A stretch of DNA of 64,000 nt from Eremophila alpestris peregrina (GCA_009792885.1 WMCF01000121.1:1436909-1500908), one strand, 5' to 3'; numbered from the stretch's first letter, positions 12,717 through 26,490 are shown. The notes: generated from the sequence alone by a model not told the origin. Numbers and translations: made by a program.

Positions 12717-15700
12717 GACAATCCAGGGATGTAAAAAAGACAGGGGAGTGACACAGAGAACTGGAAGGAAAAATAGTACAAAAATTACACAAGCATAAGA
12801 TCAGGAAATGACACAAATTAAGAGTCTTCACAAAGTTTTCATTGTAGCAATATGAAATTGAACTATACCTAGAAGATTTTAGATGAGCTATGGAATAGGT
12901 AAACAAAATAAGTCTGGGAAGAAAATTTAACCATTTTTTATTCCTGGTGATGTGTCTAAACTGACAGCAAGCAGAACTCATGGTTATGACCTTCATTTCT
13001 ACTTTTATTTTACTTTCCTGATTTATATTGTTACAAAATATGAGCAATATTCCCTTATTTAAGCATTTTTTGTTTGTTTGTTTATTTGCTTGAATGTATA
13101 TTATGGTAAAAGTATTTGTGTAGAAGGATAATATTTTCCCAAAATTTTAGTGAAAACTCAACTGATAGACAAAAAGCATAGCAAGTATATTTGAATGTTT
13201 TACAAACCATAATTTTATCTTTATATAGAAAAGACCAGATATTATGTTAGCTGAAAACAGCTACCAAGTAATTAACACAGCTGGAGAATTTGCCTTCATT
13301 CAAACTCAGCTTATGGAATACAGAACTTCCAAGACAATGGATAATAAACATATATTTTTAAGAGAAAATATACCATAACATTGTATTCTGACTATTTGAA
13401 ATAAACTGAAAATATAAGGGTAACAAAAATGTTCTGGATAAAAAGAAAGAGAAAGAATAAAAGCTAGAAGAGGTAGGATAAAAGTGCATGCTATACCAAA
13501 GTAAATTAGGCAAGCATTTGTTGCTGACAAGTAAAGCAGAAACAGTTAACCGCGGTTGATACAAATCCATGAAATGCTGACTTCTGCAGAAGCACATCAT
13601 CTTGCCCTGCCTTCAAACCTAGAGACTGTGTTACCCGGAGGAAAACAAAAAGGATTTTGCTTATTTTTTCAGACTAATGGAGTTTTATGACTGAATAAAC
13701 ATTGAAAATAATTATTTCAGAAAACTACTTGCACATTTCTATGGCAGAGTCTTTTGTGCAGATGTGGTGCTTAGAACATAAGTCTAATGAAAAACAATCA
13801 AGATTAGAACTGTGGTTTCTCTTGCCCACATTTTCCCCAGTTCTGCCTCAAGAGGATGCCTGTACGTGGCAGCTATATACACCACCAAAATCTCGTGAAA
13901 ATCAGGCACTTAAAACTGGCGGTTGTAAAAGCCATAAATTTCTGCCTAAAAGTCTTGAATTAATAGACCTGAAATTTTTAGAAATTTTTCTTTTAGTCAA
14001 AAATATTACATTTTTAAACACAGGTTATGTGTGCTCCTAGATTACAGTTTCTGCTAATGACTTCTCCAAACAGAAAAACAAAGAAACAAAACAAAACAAC
14101 CCCTAACTCTACAATGTGAAATTAAATTCTAAAAGTAATTTTCTGCAAATATTCAATACATTCAACATTGTTTTGTTTGACACAATGGCAATTAAATACA
14201 TCATGCAGTATACTAAGTACCAGTAATAATATTTGATTGTAATTTAAGGGTAATTTGAACAAATTTGAACAACATAATTGCAAAATAATAGAATGGGATG
14301 ATATAAAATAAGAACTGATAGGGAATTTCACCTTCATACCAATTAGCTCTTCTCTGAATTCAGTTTTAAATTACCTTATATTTAAATCCTTATTTACACA
14401 CCTGCTTCAAATAGGACCTGGAAGCTGCACTGAGAACAATCAAATTAATTTTCTCTCCAGCCCCACTTTGGGTGACACACTGATATTCTCTTAAAATATG
14501 ACGTATTTTGAACATATTTATGCACACAATCATGCATTACCATGTGAAGCTGAAGAAACTATAGTTCTGCATAAAATTTTAGAAGTTCACTGAAGCCTTT
14601 TGACTTACAAAAGCTGCTACACTTTTACGTATATTTAAATATTCATGCCAATCTCTGAACAGGAAAACATCTTTCATTCATGTACATACAGGATAACCAG
14701 ATAGGTGCATTAGTAAGGTTTCATCTTTCTCCCCGTATTTTCAGTATGAACACATATGTTTCTGTTCATGTGTGTATTTAGTAAATACTGAATAGAGATG
14801 TGTGTAAAGGTATGCTTCTATACATACTGATGTTCATAGGCAGGTGGAGTATAATAAACAAAATATTTGGCCATGAAAGAATGGTGTTAAAACAATTTTT
14901 ATATGGGATTGTTTCAAAGGCAAAGTGAGCAAAAGCTCACTAATAAGACAAGAATCATCCATGTTTCTGATCAGGTTGTATTTTAGGCTTTTCCTTAATA
15001 GAGAGTTATATGAGCTAGAAAAAATTATCCAGAACAGCCTCCATCACTGTGAACATTAATTCTGTCTTATGTTAATGGCAGGTCACTATTATCAGTAGGA
15101 CAAGGCCTGAACCTATCACAGCACATCTGAAATATTCTTTCCACTTTGATGAGATGGGATCAAGATTTTGGATTGTGGCCTGTTTATTATCTCATATTCT
15201 TTGGTATTAAATATTTGTGATTTATAACATATATTTATGTTACTGAGAAGCAACTGTGGATGCTGAATTTAACATGGTTCCACATGGGACATGAAATGAA
15301 TAAAAGTCTACATTTCTATATGACATATAGAAATATTCAACTTGTCATTTGACAAGAGTGGGTAAACCCAGTCGATAAGCTTTTGTGAAGAGATGGAAAT
15401 ACTGAAGTACATCTCAGCTTTTCCCCAATTTTGAATTTTTCCATTTTCCTTCTTCAGCTAAATTTGAAAGGCTTTATGAAAATATCTCCAAATAAACCAG
15501 TAAGTTTTAACGTAAAATATCTTCCTCAAGGAATAGATTCTAGATGTTCTTTTTCCTGAGGTCAAACATATTATTATCTTAACATGATAGGTCTATCTCT
15601 CCTCTTGTTGAAGGAAAAAAAAGATCTTTATTATAACACAATTCATCAATCTGATTATTCCCTGCTCTAGGTTATTTCTCTTTGATTGCTGAATTTTTAG

Positions 15701-18700
15701 GGCAGTGTTTCATACAGCCATGTAGCACAAATTATTTAGCTATTATCTTAGATTTGTATTCATTACACAAAATGTTTGTATGACTTTATCATTGCTCAGC
15801 ATTACCCAAAAGAGGATGGCTTGTATTGTCTTAGCTACAAAAGTAGAAATTAGCATTTTTTCCTGTACACATTGAGGTGGAGAACCAAAAAGTCAGTGTA
15901 AATAAGTTGTTCTTATTTTGCTAGGCATCTTTTCTCTAGAACACTCTTATTCCATTAGTTTTGTCCTTTTTTTAAACAACACAAATACTTTTCAACCTGT
16001 CTTAAAGGCATCTAATACTAATGCTAGAAGAAGGAAGATTATAAACTTTGCGTTAACAACCACAGGAGCTTTACATCTGGATTAATCTACAGCAGACTCC
16101 AAACTACAAACACTAATAAACAGTTTTATTTCTGCCTGCATATTCCTCATCTTTCTCCTATTTTGGAAGTCAAGGTGAAGCTTCTTTTTAGCTCACTCTA
16201 TAGCAAGAACCCTACTAATGGAAAGCAAAAGTCACCATTTATATGATAATCTGTTCAGCAGATGTCAGTGAAATATTTGTTTTAGGAGTTCTTGTACAGA
16301 AAATATTTTGGTTTAAGAATATTATTTCTCTTTGTACTACTATCAAATGCAAGACAATATAGGCCTTTCTTATAATCTTTATACTAAGTAGTTTTAAGTA
16401 TATAAACTAGTCCCTTAAGAACTTAACATTCTCAAACTCAATGTGTATCAAAGTTCTGCAAGTACAAAATCCACATTTTGTCATACAAAATATAGGTGGT
16501 AGTAATGTCTTGCAAAGCTTGCATTAGTTAGTGAGCATGTGGTTTGTTATGCACATCCCCAGAACTCTTCCGAAGAGTCCAATCTCCCTCAGTGAGTGTT
16601 TAAGGTGGGGTATATTTGGGCATTGCCATAGTCTACTAAACTGGTGGGAGACCAGATGCTAACACTGTGCTTAGCTCTGGTAGGTGATAAGACATGCTGA
16701 TTCATGTTTTGTATCTTATTGAGTAGCTGTAGTGTGTGTGACTTGAAGTTCACTGTTAAAAGAAACAAAAAATAATCCTTAATCTGTCTGTCACACAAAA
16801 TTTCATTTTCCAGGCCTCATCAGTTCAACTAGTGTTTATAAACTCAACATAAAATACTTTGGACACAATGAAAGACTCATGTTCCTAACAGAGTTTTACA
16901 TTATTGTTATGTGACTCATTACTTTCTTGCTGAGAGATTTAAAACATGAAGGATTTTTTAAAAACAGTAATCTATTGTTTATATGCACTATATTTTTAAT
17001 ATAAGAGAAACAGGCAACTTTTCCGTGTATTAAAATAGGTGTTTAAAGTAGCTTATTACACAAAATACTTGGATTTAAGATACATTGCATTATCTTTTGA
17101 AAGAGTAAGAAAAATGGAGGATGGAAAATCAAATTCTATCCAGTAATGCATTCCTTTTTTCCAAGCCATCTCTATACTAAGCTAACATAACAGGAGTAAA
17201 AAGCTGGAAACAAGGTAAGCAAAAAGATGAAAAAGCATTGATCCTCTTCAGTGTATTCTTTGGAATTTTAGCATAACAATAAACTTTGAATCTTTGAATA
17301 AGACCAAAATTACTTTGCTTTCTTCTCATTATATACTTTTTCACTGGAAGAGAGATTTTCTTTGCCTGAGTAAAGGGTTAGCAAAATGTGAATTTGGTTT
17401 GCTGCTTTTTTACCTTTTTCTGAATTATTCATATGTTCAGACAAATAATGGTTGTGGAGAAAAAAAGTCCCAGTAACTTTTTTAAAAATGCGCCATCATC
17501 ATAAAAAATGTTAATCCCTTGCATAATGCCAAATTGTGAGACTAAATTAAGACCATTCTGCAAAGAAATTTGCACAAGAGACACAATATGTAATGAGAAA
17601 ATTCTTTCCTTAAAAAACAAAAAACGACAGAAAACAAGATGTCAAACATTAATGTAGCATATATGTCTGATATTTATCCCTGCAACTTAAAATACATATA
17701 CTTCTAGAAACTCCTAGAGCTGGTGAAGGGTCAGATGGCTCTTTTGACTGCTCCAACACTTGTGATGGTTGAGAGTGATGTTTTCAGTCAAACCAGGTCA
17801 GGTCTACACTGACACTTTATCAATCCAGCACCAATCAGAGCTGGTTCTGAACTAATATTGAAAACTCTGTTATACTTACTGCTCCATCTCCAAGATACAC
17901 ATCATTCCACTCTTGACAAAGTTGAGGTTTTCCTGTTTCCTTCCACTTTCCTAGGCAGTCTTTATTTTTTGCATACAAAGACAACTTCTCCCCTCAAAAA
18001 AAAATCGTTTTGGATTAGCCATTGCATCACGTGGCAAATCCCTCTCCTGGTGCTTCAAGACCTTCAAGATCCAGCCCTAAGGAAAGCCTACAATAAGAAA
18101 CATCTATTGGGTGTTTGCCTTCTCCACCAAGGAGAAGGGAGCCTTCAAAAATGGGTTCATGTTTGTCATGCAGCTATTTCTCAACCAGATCATCACTCTT
18201 TTTTGTCTTTTAGAATTTGTGAACAGTAGAACTGGTACAGGAGCACTGTAGATCTTTAAAACAGGGACATGTTTGTTATATCTCATAAAAGAGCTATAAG
18301 TGGCACTAAACCCATGTTTAATACCTGTTGGAAATACATTTCTGAGGGGGAAAATTTGTATAACTAATAGGCTTTGCATGGATATCTTTAAGGCATATAT
18401 TTGTACAAAAGGCATTCCTTTAGAGAAAAAGGCATGTCTTTTGAAGAGAAAAGTTTCTTTGATGGTCAAAACTGTTCTCTGCAACAGTCATAAATCATTT
18501 GCAATATTGTTAGGCAATTTCTAGTCGTTAGTCCTAATCTTTTCTGTCCTTAGTGATGAATTTGTTTTCTTTTAGGGTTGCTCACTTTTTTTCAATTCTT
18601 TCAGTTTGTCCATATCTTTAAGTCTACTTCTGATTCTTGAGCCTAATAACAAAAAAATAGTTTCTGTTTGATTGGTTTGTTTTGCTCCTCCCTCCAACTT

Positions 18701-20126
18701 TGAAAAGGACTCATGATATTTATTTTTCCCTGTGGCTTCAAACCAAATTAAATAAAATGTTGTAGCTTTTGGTTTTCAATCACTAATAGAGGTATCTAAA
18801 TTATGACACAAACCCATTGCTTTAAACGTTAAAGCTTTTCCCCAGTTGTACCTTTCTTTTTTCTAGTTAGTTTTCTAGGATGTTGAGTCAGACTTTCTTT
18901 CATGAGAAAAAATATATAGAAGCATCACTAGTGCAGCCTTTCTCCATTTCCTCATTTCCGTTTTCCTATTGTTTATCAAGTAGTTCATAAAATGATAATT
19001 TAAAATACTGATTTATAACAACAGCTATTTTTAACAAAATAAACTTTTGAATATCTATTCAGATAAGAATTAAGTAAGATTATTTTTTTAAAAACCCTTC
19101 TTCTTTTATTTTGATGGAAAGCTGTTGCTGAATTTCCAATTGCAGACATATAATAAAGGCAAAAATCAGTTTTTAAGTATCCAGTAAAAAATCTTTCCAT
19201 TTTTTCAAATACTTAATATTATTCATCAATTTATGCTGTGGCAGTATCCAAGGGGCCCAATGAGGACATATACTTCTGTGTAGTAAATTCTGCAGAAACT
19301 TAGGAAAATATTGTTCCTCTCTTAAAGATACATGTACTCCTTCACTGACAAATCAAGCCCAGCTAAATCAGATGTTTACAAGCTTACTGTTGTCATACTC
19401 AGAAGCTAATCTGATGCAAGAGAACAAAAAGTACAGTCCCATTATCAAAGAGTATGAAATAAGGAAAAAGGATAACAGGAACACACAGTTAAATTCACAG
19501 TTTCACAGTAAGGCTAAAAAAGAGTGCTGCAGTTGATTAATCTGAATTTCATTAAACTTCAAACTGTAAGGCTCTCCATGAAATATTGTGGTTTAAAATA
19601 ACGTTTATAACTCTAAATCACAGGGCTGCTTTCCCAGGATAAAGAATCTACTATTTTTTTTTAACAGTTAGCCAAATTTATTGTTATCTCGTTCCATCTT
19701 ATTTTGTATTATTATCTCATTCCACCTTTTTTTGAGTTTGTTTGCTGTAGAAATTAAGATATGTAGCTGTCTTTCCTGACTTCCTTCTATTAAAATGCAT
19801 CAAAGCAAAACCTGTTTCATAATTAGTTTCAATATGTTGGCTTCCATTCACTGGGTTTTTTTTGGTTGCTAAACTGAAGGGTCCATTTCAAAAAGTAGTT
19901 CTCATCATATCTTCTCAGAGACTGTGATCGAGTTACCCTTTGATGTCTTCTTTGATAAACTAAGTAAATAGACCTTCTGGACTCTTTCATTACAAGATAT
20001 GCCTTCCTTTAATCATTCACACAGCTCTTCTCTGAACTTCCTCAAATATTCTTCCTAATAGCTGACCTTAAAGGGTTTTTGAGCTACTTAGCCATCAATG
20101 GTTCCCTATAGGAAATTTATATCACA
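12717..20126. other. AT-rich intronic stretch, nothing recognised
   Basis: Seven kilobases of low-GC sequence. The longest open frames (112 codons at 13702, 123 at 17858) have no recognisable domain, no splice context and atypical composition. Confidence 0.45.
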
Positions 20127-20592
20127 CACAGAATCACAGAATCACAAAGAGACCTCCAAGGTCAAGTGGCACGCATGCCCCAACACCTCAACTAGACCAT
20201 GGCACCAAGTGCCACATCCAGTCTTTTTTTGAACACACCCAGGGACGGTGACTCCGCCACCTCCCCATACAGATAATTCCAGTACCTTATTGTTCTTTCC
20301 GTGGAATACTTTTTCCTAATTTCCAACCTATATTTCCCTTGGCGCAGCTTGAGACTGTGTCCTCTCATTCTGTCGGTTGCCACCTGGAGAAAGAGACCAA
20401 CCCCCACCTGACTACAGCCACCTTTCAGGGAATTGTAGAGAGTGACAAGGTCACCTCTGGGTCTCCTTTTCTCCAGGCTAAATTAACCCAGCTCCCTCAT
20501 TCGTTCCTCACAGGACTTGTGTTCCAAGCCCCTCACCAGCCTCGTTGCCTCCTCTGGATGTGCTCATGCATCTCAAGGTCCTTCCTAAACTG
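20127..20592 (-). mobile_element. CR1 LINE 3' end with ORF2 C-terminus, relatively young copy
   Basis: The plus strand starts with two CACAGAAT octamers (20127-20142), the complement of the CR1 tail ATTCTGTG repeated. On the minus strand, 20192-20407 translates in frame to the C-terminal end of CR1 ORF2, with SLKLRQGKYRLEIRKKY followed by VAESPSLGVFKKRLDVAL. Retention of 70 uninterrupted codons and close similarity to the recalled consensus suggest a younger insertion than the CR1 at 9247. It is 5'-truncated near 20592, as is usual for CR1. Confidence 0.92.
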
Positions 20593-20879
20593 CTTTGATT
20601 ATGATTGTCTCATATCATCCACCTGAACAGTACAGCACAAAGCTAATACCTGCTGCTTTTCTCACATATTCATATTAGAGTCTTCTGCAACACATGTTCT
20701 GAGGGATAATTCAAAGGGAAAAAAATCTATATTTACACTTTGACCAAAAGAGGACAGCACAGATTTTCTGTGTAAAAAGCTTTATCAGTCTAAGGTTAGA
20801 TTCAGCTAACTGCTTCTGATGTCACTTATAGGAAGAGCTCTTATCTGTGATTCAGGATGTTATAAATGAACATCCAATA
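20593..20879. other. Intronic spacer, nothing recognised
   Basis: Short AT-rich interval between CR1 and an LTR. Confidence 0.4.
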
Positions 20880-21425
20880 ATAAATTAATAAAATAATTTA
20901 CTATGGAATCATGAGACAAAAATACCAGAGTGCCATTGTCAAAAGGCAGCACCGAGCCCAGGATCAGCACTGGGTGAACTGCAGGCACGGTCTCTATCGC
21001 ACCGTATCCCCTCACAGTTCACAAAGGCCACTTTGGCAGGGCCGATTTTTATACAGGTTTTCAGCTGGACTTCAAGTTGCAACACTCCTTTCTCTTTCCA
21101 TCTCCTTTTGCATATTCATGTCATCTTCTTCCGGTGCAGCCGGTTCACTGAATAGCTTTCCAGGCAGTGATGTAGACTTGATTAGTTTTCTGAGAACTTG
21201 GTATTCTGATGCAGTGTCACATGATGCCAATAAGGCCCATATCGGCATTAAGGTGTTGCTAAGTGTCCGGTCATTCTCGCCATCATCTCCGGCTGATATC
21301 CATCTCTTCCTCAGATCCACCCATCCTTTCTATTGCAAACCTGTACCTCCACCTTTACTGGCAGGGGTGATACAAATCTTGGTATACCCATTCCAAAACC
21401 ACATGATTTTATACCAATTCATACA
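20880..21425 (-). mobile_element. Endogenous retrovirus LTR, probably ERVK-like
   Basis: Read on the minus strand the block begins TGTATGAATTGG at 21425. It carries TATAAAAA (plus TTTTTATAC near 21046-21054) and continues with an R/U5-like segment ending in GTATTTTTGTCTCATGATTC. That tail resembles avian class II LTRs as I recall them. It contains the longest ORF in the window (plus strand, 172 codons from 20911), which has no domain and appears fortuitous. The distal edge is uncertain and no convincing target duplication was found. Confidence 0.6.
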
Positions 21426-21582
21426 GTAAAAAGATCACGAATTATTTTAGGTCATATATTACAAGGACTTCTGTACATGGAAAAGGAGTTCATTTAGGAG
21501 AGAAAGTGAAAAAAATATAGAAAATAAGATTCAAGAGAACAACAACGAGGTAAAGACAGCCCTCCTCTCCATCCCTCTCCAT

Positions 21583-21609
21583 CCCCCCCCCCCCCCCAAA
21601 AAAAAAAAA
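21583..21609. repeat. Adjacent homopolymers C15-A12
   Basis: Fifteen C (21583-21597) are followed directly by twelve A (21598-21609). Length is error-prone in sequencing. Confidence 0.95.
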
Positions 21610-22775
21610 TCACAAAATTATGGGGGAAGATGGAGGGGGAATTATTCTGTATGGATAAGTATTTTTGTTTCCTTCTTGAGTTCCTTTTTATCTTTCTTTT
21701 TGCTGAACTTTCCCTCTTTTTCCCACTTGTCCTTTGCCACTTTCTTCCTCTCTATCCCTACCTTGCCCTCTTTTCTTTCTTGCCTTACTTCCTTTCTACC
21801 TGCCTATCTTATTGTCTTCTCTTCACTCTCCTGTACTGCAGGACCATAGTCAGCCCAAGCCACACTGCTCTCCCTTGTCCAAAATGCAGCTGAGCTGTGC
21901 GAGTTAGCTCTGTTACAGCTGTTAATAACAGTGGGATGACTTGGGTTTTTCTCACTTTCCAGGTCAGGCTGCTGTCTAAGCTGCTGTCAGAACTACCTCT
22001 GGTAGGAGCACTTTGATCAGATAGCCAAGGCACAGAGAGAGAAGGGCAAAAAAATAATTGGTGTAGCCTGACAAACCTGAAACTCTGACTCCCTTTGCCA
22101 TGATAGACAAAGTGCTGGTGAGAGACAGTGAAGATTTTCAGAGCCGAGTGGACTAGACTGCCTTCCTCCTTACTAAACTCAGTTCAAAGAAGGGCATAAA
22201 CATGTTAGAGCCTTCTTTGCAGAAATGGTGATACCCACAGCCATGTTTGAAACTTATCAGTTTAGAAATAAAATTGTTATTAGCTATGTAGTCTTACTTT
22301 TGGTTCTGCATTATTCTGCCTTACCTGTCTGACTCTTGTGAGAGTCTGAGGTCACGGATAGCACTTTGGTTCTTCAACTCACTTGCCTTCTTTCAAAACT
22401 GTTTAAACTGAGTAGTTTTAAAAGTCTTCTGTAAACTCACCATTTAATGCTTCCTCCATATTTTTCCCAATATCTAGAAAAATATAAACAGATTGGAAAT
22501 ATTTCCCTCATCCTGTGCCCCCACAAAACATTGCTAAGGTTTTGAAGGCATTTAGTCTGCACACAAATTCCATTACCAGCAGTTGTTCCACATGAAGTTA
22601 CACAGAATTAGTGAAATGTGTAAAAAGTCTTCTGCTCTCTTACCTCTAGGTTTTAAGTTCCTTTAAAATGGACAATCTGGTGAATACTCTGTGCAGGTTC
22701 AAAAAGCAATCAGGGTAAGAAACTGATGATCTACTCAGAAAAGTACTAGTCCTGAAAAGAATGTTATAGCATGTT

Positions 22776-22780
22776 GTTGT
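22776..22780 (+). repeat. Target site duplication, left copy (GTTGT)
   Basis: Identical to 23677-23681, flanking the solo LTR. It lies inside a TGT trinucleotide run, which slightly weakens the match. Confidence 0.7.
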
Positions 22781-23676
22781 TGTTGGGGATTAGATTTGTT
22801 TCTTTCTTGCTTATAGAATTTCTTCATAGTTGCTAGGAAACCAACTACTGGGTACTTATTAGTGCTTAAGCAAAAAACAAAAGAAGTGGCCAGAGGAGAG
22901 GAGTGTAGCACCTGGCTACACTGTTTTGTCTATGGGAGTTTCTCTCAGAGGGGGAAGATACCGCGAGTTTTGGGGGCAGGTAAAGAACAGGGCTGGGCGC
23001 AGCTGCTCTCTCCCTCTCAGCATCAGAAGGAGAAAGGTCTAGCTGTTGCTCACTGCAGGGAGAATTCACTGTCACCACCAAAGTCCAGTGCTACCTAGGG
23101 AACTGCCACCATCTCCTCATGTGTCCAGGAATTATGAGCTCACTTTCTCCTACCCTGCTGCAGCTCAGTGCCTCTGTACCACCCCCACCACTTCTTCAGC
23201 ACTGCCCTGGGTCTTGGTGCTACACTGTAGCACCCCCTGTCCTGCCGGGACATCCCGCAGTCCCAGCTACCACCACTGAGCTTCTGATACATCTCATCCA
23301 CCAGCCCGGGATTCCTGCTCATTCCTGCTGTTCCAGCTTGATGCTCCTCAGAGTCCTACAGAGGCACTGAGATCAGACTGCCCCAGGGTTTTGTGAAGCA
23401 AAGCCTCTCCTCCATCCCCTCCCGTCTGGGATGAGAAAGCTGTCACAAGGTTCCTGGTTCTGTTTTGTTGTTAACGCTGTGGTTGTTGTTTTGTTTTGCA
23501 TTACACATACTAGTAAAGAACTGTTATTCCTATCCTCATATTCCTATCCCCATCACTTTGCCTGAGAACCCCTTAATTTCAAAATTATATTAATTCAGTG
23601 GGAGGGGCTTTGCATTTCCATTCCAAGGGAGGCTCCAGCTTTCCCTCGCAGACATCTGTCTGTCCAAACCAAGACA
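22781..23676 (+). mobile_element. ERVL-type solo LTR with 5-bp target duplication
   Basis: An 896-bp element with TGTTGGGG...AAGACA ends, flanked on both sides by GTTGT. A 5-bp duplication is the class III (ERVL) signature. The body is GC-rich compared with its surroundings. The last ~170 bp, from ACTAGTAAAGAACTG onward, is homologous to the end of the LTR at 38143-38878. The AGTAAA there may serve as a variant polyadenylation signal. No internal viral genes are adjacent, so it is a solo LTR left by recombination. Confidence 0.82.
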
Positions 23677-23681
23677 GTTGT
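23677..23681 (+). repeat. Target site duplication, right copy (GTTGT)
   Basis: Pairs with 22776-22780. Confidence 0.7.
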
Positions 23682-23943
23682 TCTTGTGCCAGTGACTGTA
23701 TTCTCAGTCTTCCCTCTTTATAGGTTTCTAATGATAATGCAAATAATTCCATTACTTTAGCTTATTAAGAATATTTCCATCTATAATAATTGATCATCTT
23801 GCAAAGCATGTTTTACTTCTGTCTGAACAAGTATAGGAGCAAAACTGCTGTAAGAGATTAGAGGATGAAGACTCATATTCCCATTCCTGTGGAAATGTAA
23901 GTTATAAATAACATAACTTTAACTAGAATGTTTTCCTGGACCT

Positions 23944-23945
<2 letters not shown>

Positions 23946-24028
<83 letters not shown>
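23946..24028. repeat. 83-base poly-T run
   Basis: An uninterrupted run of T, preceded by GGACCTTC and followed by GTGGAGTC. No body of a processed transcript was recognised on the right side, and no flanking duplication was seen. It may be an expanded homopolymer or an assembly-length artefact. Confidence 0.95.
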
Positions 24029-24029
<1 letters not shown>

Positions 24030-26490
24030 TGGAGTCATTTATCTAGACAACCATTGGCTCAATAGCTCATTATGCAATATCAAAAATGCAGAGAATGTGA
24101 CTTTTTTGGGACAGTTCTGTGTTTTACCCTTTAGATAAGTCTAGTGAATATCACTAAAGAGGACTTGCTTTGCATCTGCAGGTCAGTCAGGCTGATGCAG
24201 TCAATCAAAAATCACAGTAACTGTGACAAATCTGCCAATTGCTTGATGGTGTTACTGACTTTATTGGAATCTGAATTTCAGCCCCTCCATTTGGACATTA
24301 AAATGAAAAAACACAGAATACTCAAGCAAGGTTTATGTCTTACTTGTGCTAGTGATAGGGACAGTACCCAATAATCTGAATTGTGATTGCAGTTTGTGGA
24401 CATCTGGGACCAACACTTCATTCCTTTTGATCTGAGAAAGACTAGTAAGTTAAGCAAGTTTATAGATAAAGTCATATCCATGTATGTTTGTAGGAGAATC
24501 TACAGCACAATGCAAAAAGCTTTGCATTCAGAAATCAAAATAACAGAAAGTTACAGATGCAGATATGCCTTAAATATAACATTACTATTTATTGTCACAA
24601 AACCCATCTTATCTGAATCCTTCAGTCACTATAACGTAAATAAACTAAAACCATGATAATGACTATAGAAAACACTCAATCTACTTTTTCAGATAATAAA
24701 TGTGATAATTTAATTAAGAAAAACATGTACCTTACACAGAAAATTCACAGATCTCTTTGTATTCTTGGAAATCCTTTCTTGCTTTTCTCTTATTTTGCAC
24801 ACATATACTCCCATACACCAAAACACATTTCTCTGAGACTGAGGCCTCTTCTACTAGCTTAGCCTAGAGCAAATGCCTGTTACTGATTTATGAAGCATTG
24901 GAAATAGACACTTTTAAAGAAAATTTCAGTGACACCATAATAACTTTCAAATCCCGTTTCTACAGAACATAATTTAGTTCTTGCTATAGTTAGAGCATTT
25001 CTGTTCTGTTCCTCTACTCCTTAGGTTCTCAGCCTGTCTGTACTTTGAGGTTTACAGAATCTGCTGAAGCATCTTAAATCTTTATGTCATGCTGTTCTGA
25101 GATCACATTCAGTATTCTGTGGTCATATGACATGTAAAATGTGAAAAGTACTTTTCATTCCTCTTATTTCTAAAGAAAAGGTGAAGAAATATTGTAGAAA
25201 AATTACTGTCAAAAAGCATGTCATTTCTTTGTGTATCGGTCAATGCATAGGTGTTACTTGCTAAATTAAAATAAAATCACTGTTTATTAACAAAAACATT
25301 TTTTCTCAATAGCAGTGCTCTCTCCTACAAAATCTCCCATAAAAATGTTTGAAAACACTTCAAACTGAGCCTTTTTTTTATTACTGTTCACGATTCATAT
25401 AACTGTGTCTCTGTCTTTTTTTCCTTTGAATTTGCTGTTGTGAGCTTTTTCTGGTTCTTCTGGGTTCATCACGCCTTTTAACAGCAACAGAGTTTGGTGT
25501 TACATCCCACTGCTCAAATGTTCAGGTACCATGCTGCTCTCTTGCTGCTCCTTAGGGAAGTTTACAGCTAGTTAGTCCTGCAAACATTATTCCACTCCCT
25601 AGGAAAAGAAACTATTTCAGGTTTTTTGTTGTTTTTGTTGTTTCTGCCTCTGATATTTTGCCACTGAAGAAGTTACAATTGCTGGATTTAAGTCCTCATG
25701 ATGTTTCCTCTAGGTTCTAAAATTTAATGATGGCTTTCCTGAAGGGCTGATGTAGTCTAAGACTGAGAAGTAATTTTCCTTAGCTAGAGATCCATATAGA
25801 TAAAACCATTCAAAATCTGGTGATGGAGGTGCGTTGGAACAATAACCTGTCATAAGATTTGGGTATTTTTTTCTGCTATGGTCACATGAAAGTCATCGTG
25901 CCAGTCTTAACATGAACTAAATGGATCAGGCATGGTTATGGCACATAAAGGAGTTTTTTAGTAGATTAAAATAATAAAAGAGAGAATCAGAGAAGTGTAG
26001 TGAGAACCTTACTGCAGATGCATGGATGCACAAGGTAAGTTTTTTGAGGAGACCCCAGGCAACAGATGACTCTACAGATTGGCTAAGAGAGCACTGCAAA
26101 GTTTGTTGATATGCTATGAAATGTCATGGGGATCATATCAGCTAATTAGTACTATTAATAAAGTCTTCTCAATTGCTTAGCAAAACTATAGATTACATCT
26201 TAACAGGTTGCGTGTCAGACTAAGAAAAGAGAAGTGTGTTACTCCAGTAGAAACAGCATGTCTTGAGTTCTTTGACCCAGTTGTCAAACACACAACGGTG
26301 AATCCACTGCAAATTTACTATTCTTGCAATGAATATTGGGATTTCCTCTAATGCAGAATTTCTGCCAAGTAATTAGTGAGATTTAGGACTTCTTTCTCAA
26401 AAACAGAGAAAATTATCTAAGATACTGTCTCTGTATAGTGTAGTGGTTTTGTTTCACCAATTTCTATTTCCTGGACAATGCACCAATTTA
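24029..26490. other. AT-rich intronic spacer, nothing recognised
   Basis: Short spurious ORFs only. Confidence 0.45.

Larger units (their letters stand above)
21426..22780. other. Intronic spacer with pyrimidine-rich tracts
   Basis: Contains C15 immediately followed by A12 (21583-21609) and a C/T-rich run at about 21660-21840. No gene was recognised. Confidence 0.45.

Noticed and set aside
13545..13560. Palindrome AACCGCGGTT
   Set aside because: A 10-bp palindrome alone is not unusual in a 64-kb window.
13702..14040. 112-codon plus-strand ORF
   Set aside because: No recognised domain or splice context; within AT-rich unique sequence.
17858..18484. ORFs of 123 (+) and 126 (-) codons
   Set aside because: Overlapping opposite frames, no known domain, no flanking splice sites of quality.
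20911..21429. 172-codon ORF, the longest in the window
   Set aside because: Lies within an LTR read on the opposite strand, has no domain and has low-complexity Ser/Leu/Phe composition.
20772..21433. Matching GTAAAAAG at 20772 and 21426 as target duplications of the LTR
   Set aside because: The left copy is not followed by a TG terminus, so the match is probably chance.
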